Assembly (NCBI RefSeq): GCF_900108485.1
Contig: NZ_FNXF01000005.1
Location: forward strand, 62,001-126,000
Source of the DNA: Rheinheimera pacifica
GTDB taxonomy: Bacteria > Pseudomonadota > Gammaproteobacteria > Enterobacterales > Alteromonadaceae
DNA length: 64,000 bases
Direction of reading: 5' to 3'
A program made the position numbers and the translations under genes. Below, one piece after another: positions 61,858 through 64,000 of this stretch. The notes under the pieces are model-generated. The model did not search any database, was not told the origin of the DNA, and saw only the letters and a list, made by a program, of their open reading frames with translations. Position 1 is the first letter of the stretch, and each line of letters starts with the position of its first letter.

Positions 61858-61877
61858 GGTGTAATAATTAAACGCTA

Positions 61878-62861
61878 TTAAGGGCCAGTGGGTTCAATAG
61901 CACTGATATGCCGGCGTACTGAAAGGTAAGAGCCGGTAAGGCCCAGTAGTACTGCCAGCAACATTAAGCTGAAAAACTCTGTTACGCTAAACGCCATCAG
62001 GCGAAACTCGCTGTCGTATAAAGAGGTAACACTACCAATAGCGCCTTGCAGCCACCACAGCATGGCTTCTACAATCAGAAATGCCAGCAAGCCACCGAAT
62101 ACACCAAACCATACACCACTGTATAAGAACGGCCGCTGAATAAAGGCATCGGTTGCCCCTACCAGTTTCATCACTTCAATTTCGTCTTTCTTACTCATAA
62201 TAGATAGCCGGATGGTATTGCCAATAATCAGCAATACTGCACCAAGCAACAAAATAGCAATCACCAGCACCGCCTGGCGCAACAGGCTGACAATAGCATC
62301 CAGCCGGGTAAGCCAGTCGATATCCAGTTTACCAAACTCGACGATACGCTCTTTTGACAAGCGATCCAGTAACTGGCGGGCACTGCCGGCGCTGGTGTTT
62401 TTCGGCAATACCAGTAATACATCCGGCAAAGGGTTGTCTGTCAGATAAGTCAGTGCAGCGCCAAAACCCGAAACATCGGCAAATTCAGCCAGCGCCTGCT
62501 GCTTGCTGATATGAGTGACGCGGGCAATGTCATTGTCGGCCTGCAGAATTTTCAGCAAACTGTTAATTTGCCTGTCGTCAGTGCCATCTTTAATAAATAA
62601 GCTGATCTCAGCAGCCTGAGTAAAACTGTCGCTCACCTGCTGCACATTTTTTACCAGCAGATGCAAAGTAGCAGGTAGTGTCAAGCTAACGCCCAGTACG
62701 CCAATAGTCAGAATAGAAGCAGAGGGCGTGCGCCATAACTCGCCCAGGCTAAACAATGCCTGGCGCACATGGTTAACCCAAAACATCACAAAACGGCGGC
62801 CAAGACTAATTTTATGCGCAGAAGCCCCGCTGCTGGCACGGCCGGAAAACAGAATACTCAT
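61878..62861 (-). CDS. ftsX: Cell division protein FtsX
   Basis: A 327-residue membrane protein with four helices (near 48-68, 200-222, 245-270 and 295-318) and a periplasmic domain between the first two. With FtsE it forms an ABC-type complex that transmits ATP hydrolysis to EnvC and the amidases at the septum. The start overlaps the ftsE stop in ATGA. Length is close to E. coli FtsX (352 aa), with a shorter N-terminus. Confidence 0.96.
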   Translation of the reverse strand: MSILFSGRASSGASAHKISLGRRFVMFWVNHVRQALFSLGELWRTPSASILTIGVLGVSLTLPATLHLLVKNVQQVSDSFTQAAEISLFIKDGTDDRQINSLLKILQADNDIARVTHISKQQALAEFADVSGFGAALTYLTDNPLPDVLLVLPKNTSAGSARQLLDRLSKERIVEFGKLDIDWLTRLDAIVSLLRQAVLVIAILLLGAVLLIIGNTIRLSIMSKKDEIEVMKLVGATDAFIQRPFLYSGVWFGVFGGLLAFLIVEAMLWWLQGAIGSVTSLYDSEFRLMAFSVTEFFSLMLLAVLLGLTGSYLSVRRHISAIEPTGP

Positions 62862-63544
62862 AATGGGTCTTCCTGATACTGCAGCAGGCCATCGTTAATC
62901 ATTTTGCCTTGTTTTAATGTCAGAGTACGGTATTTCATCCGCGCGACCAGACCAAGGTCGTGCGTGGCAACCAGCACCGACACACCTACCTGATTAAAGG
63001 CCTCAAACACCCGCATAATGTCTTTGGACAGATCCGGGTCAAGGTTACCGGTAGGTTCATCGGCCAGTAGCAAAGGCGGTTTATTCACCACAGCGCGGGC
63101 AATGCCTACCCGCTGCTGCTCACCACCAGACAAGGTTTGCGGCAGGCAGCGTACTTTATCCAGCAGGCCCACTTTATCCAGCGCAGCATGCACACGCTTT
63201 ACCATATCTTTACCGCTAAAGCCTTCTATCACCAGCGGCAGTGCCACGTTATCAAATACAGTGTGATTCATCAGCAGACGGTGATTTTGAAAAATAATGC
63301 CAATATCGCGGCGCACATAAGGAATATGCGGCCGGCGAATACGGCTTAAATCAACGTCGTTAATTAATACCCGGCCAACACTGGGGCGTTCAATCAGGCT
63401 GATCAGCTTTAACAGCGTACTTTTACCGGCACCAGAGTGGCCGGTAAGAAATGCCATTTCACCTTTTTCCAGTTTAAAACTGACGCGATCCAGCGCAACA
63501 AAACCACCCGGATAGCTTTTACTGACCTGATCAAACTCCAGCAT
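62858..63544 (-). CDS. ftsE: Cell division ATP-binding protein FtsE
   Basis: A 228-residue ABC ATPase: Walker [10 protein letters not shown] near 36-44, signature LSGGEQQR near 139-146, Walker [14 protein letters not shown] near 158-170, H-loop ATHD. It pairs with FtsX in the divisome. It starts 2 bases after the ftsY stop and overlaps ftsX by 4 bases. Operon ftsY-ftsE-ftsX as in E. coli. Confidence 0.98.
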   Translation of the reverse strand: MLEFDQVSKSYPGGFVALDRVSFKLEKGEMAFLTGHSGAGKSTLLKLISLIERPSVGRVLINDVDLSRIRRPHIPYVRRDIGIIFQNHRLLMNHTVFDNVALPLVIEGFSGKDMVKRVHAALDKVGLLDKVRCLPQTLSGGEQQRVGIARAVVNKPPLLLADEPTGNLDPDLSKDIMRVFEAFNQVGVSVLVATHDLGLVARMKYRTLTLKQGKMINDGLLQYQEDPL

Positions 63545-63546
63545 AG

Positions 63547-64000
63547 TTACGCATCCCGGTTAAATAGCGCGCGAATAAAGTCCTGGCTGTTAAACACGCG
63601 TAAATCATCTATACCTTCACCAACGCCGATATAACGCAGGGGCATTTTAAATTGATCAGCAATGGCAAAAATTACGCCGCCTTTGGCGGTACCATCAAGC
63701 TTGGTTAAGCTGATCCCGGTTAATTGCACCGCTTCATTAAATACTTTGGCCTGGCTGAGCGCATTCTGGCCCGTGCCGGCATCCAGCGTCAGCATCACTT
63801 CATGCGGTGCTGTCGGGTCAATTTTTTGCAGTACACGAACAATTTTTTTCAGCTCTTCCATCAGGTGAGCTTTATTTTGCAAACGACCGGCCGTGTCAGC
63901 AATTAACACATCAACCTTACGCGCTTTGGCCGCCTGATAGGCATCAAAAATAACTGAGGCACTGTCTGCACCGGTGTGCTGGGCAATAACCGGGATTTGG
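63547..64000 (-). CDS. ftsY: Signal recognition particle receptor FtsY, C-terminal part (cut by window edge)
   Basis: The last 150 codons of FtsY are visible; the gene runs off the right end. The frame reads PVIAQHTGADSASVIFDA, then VDVLIADTAGRL (G3), LDAGTGQNA, TKLDGTAKGG (G4) and ends near IRALFNRDA. FtsY receives ribosome-SRP complexes at the membrane. An internal ATG at 63909 is not the start. ftsE follows 2 bases after its stop. Confidence 0.96.
   Translation of the reverse strand, partial: QIPVIAQHTGADSASVIFDAYQAAKARKVDVLIADTAGRLQNKAHLMEELKKIVRVLQKIDPTAPHEVMLTLDAGTGQNALSQAKVFNEAVQLTGISLTKLDGTAKGGVIFAIADQFKMPLRYIGVGEGIDDLRVFNSQDFIRALFNRDA

Noticed and set aside
63547..63909. A complete 120-residue protein starting at 63909
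   Set aside because: The frame continues upstream with FtsY sequence (PVIAQHTGADSAS) to the window edge; it is the end of ftsY.

Overview
The window is chromosomal DNA from a gammaproteobacterium, most probably of the Alteromonadales/Chromatiaceae group around Rheinheimera or Alishewanella. This placement is an inference from gene order and protein character: an argCBFG(H) operon, metBLF divergent from metJ, glnA-ntrBC beside typA-yihY-dtd-yiiD, a hut cluster, and a yibN-grxC-secB-gpsA operon divergent from gpmI-envC-yibQ. Coding density is high, base composition is near 50 % GC, and I see no tRNA, rRNA, CRISPR array, IS element or prophage.

Layout. 1-4170: arginine biosynthesis (argC-B-F-G-H, minus strand) behind a promoter with two tandem ARG boxes. 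4191-7187: a large sensory diguanylate cyclase. 7292-12480: methionine regulon, metB-metL-metF (minus) and metJ (plus) around a shared MetJ operator. 12528-19640: housekeeping genes (malic enzyme, rpmE, priA, ftsN, hslVU, a DUF971 gene). 19654-22236: a small accessory stretch with a solitary Phd/YefM-type antitoxin, an HxlR regulator divergent from an NTF2-like/SDR gene pair, and an unknown lipoprotein. 22405-30226: a chemoreceptor, a PAP2 phosphatase, two GGDEF-EAL proteins, rraA and hutG. 30289-35595: histidine utilisation (hutI divergent from hutC-hutU-hutH). 35714-41826: a second chemoreceptor, a membrane protein with an Mrr-nuclease-like domain, an NAD(P)-binding epimerase-like protein and yihY-dtd-yiiD. 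41932-48806: typA, then glnA, a DUF4124 gene and ntrBC with NtrC and sigma-54 sites. 48852-51504: a CpxP/Spy-like gene divergent from cpxRA. 51534-54968: pldB-like hydrolase, trmL and a PAS/GGDEF/EAL protein. 54996-60851: gpsA-secB-grxC-yibN and gpmI-envC-yibQ. 60902-64000: rpoH, ftsX, ftsE and the 3' part of ftsY.

How it works together. Several nutrient circuits can be read from DNA alone: ArgR over arg, MetJ over met, HutC over hut (histidine to glutamate), and NtrC/sigma-54 over glnA with an NtrC site in front of ntrB. Envelope stress (Cpx) and heat shock (rpoH) are also present. Four cyclic-di-GMP proteins and two chemoreceptors lie between the metabolic blocks.

Most notable observations: a CIRCE (HrcA) element matching the consensus at all 18 arm positions in front of rpoH, implying that a repressor system may control the heat-shock sigma factor itself; a run of nine G residues encoding the catalytic GGEEF motif of the diguanylate cyclase; a hut palindrome whose two arms can serve as the -35 elements of both divergent promoters; and a membrane protein carrying an Mrr-type nuclease-like domain. 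I did not find a clearly new multi-gene system; the CIRCE-rpoH arrangement is the best candidate for undescribed biology.
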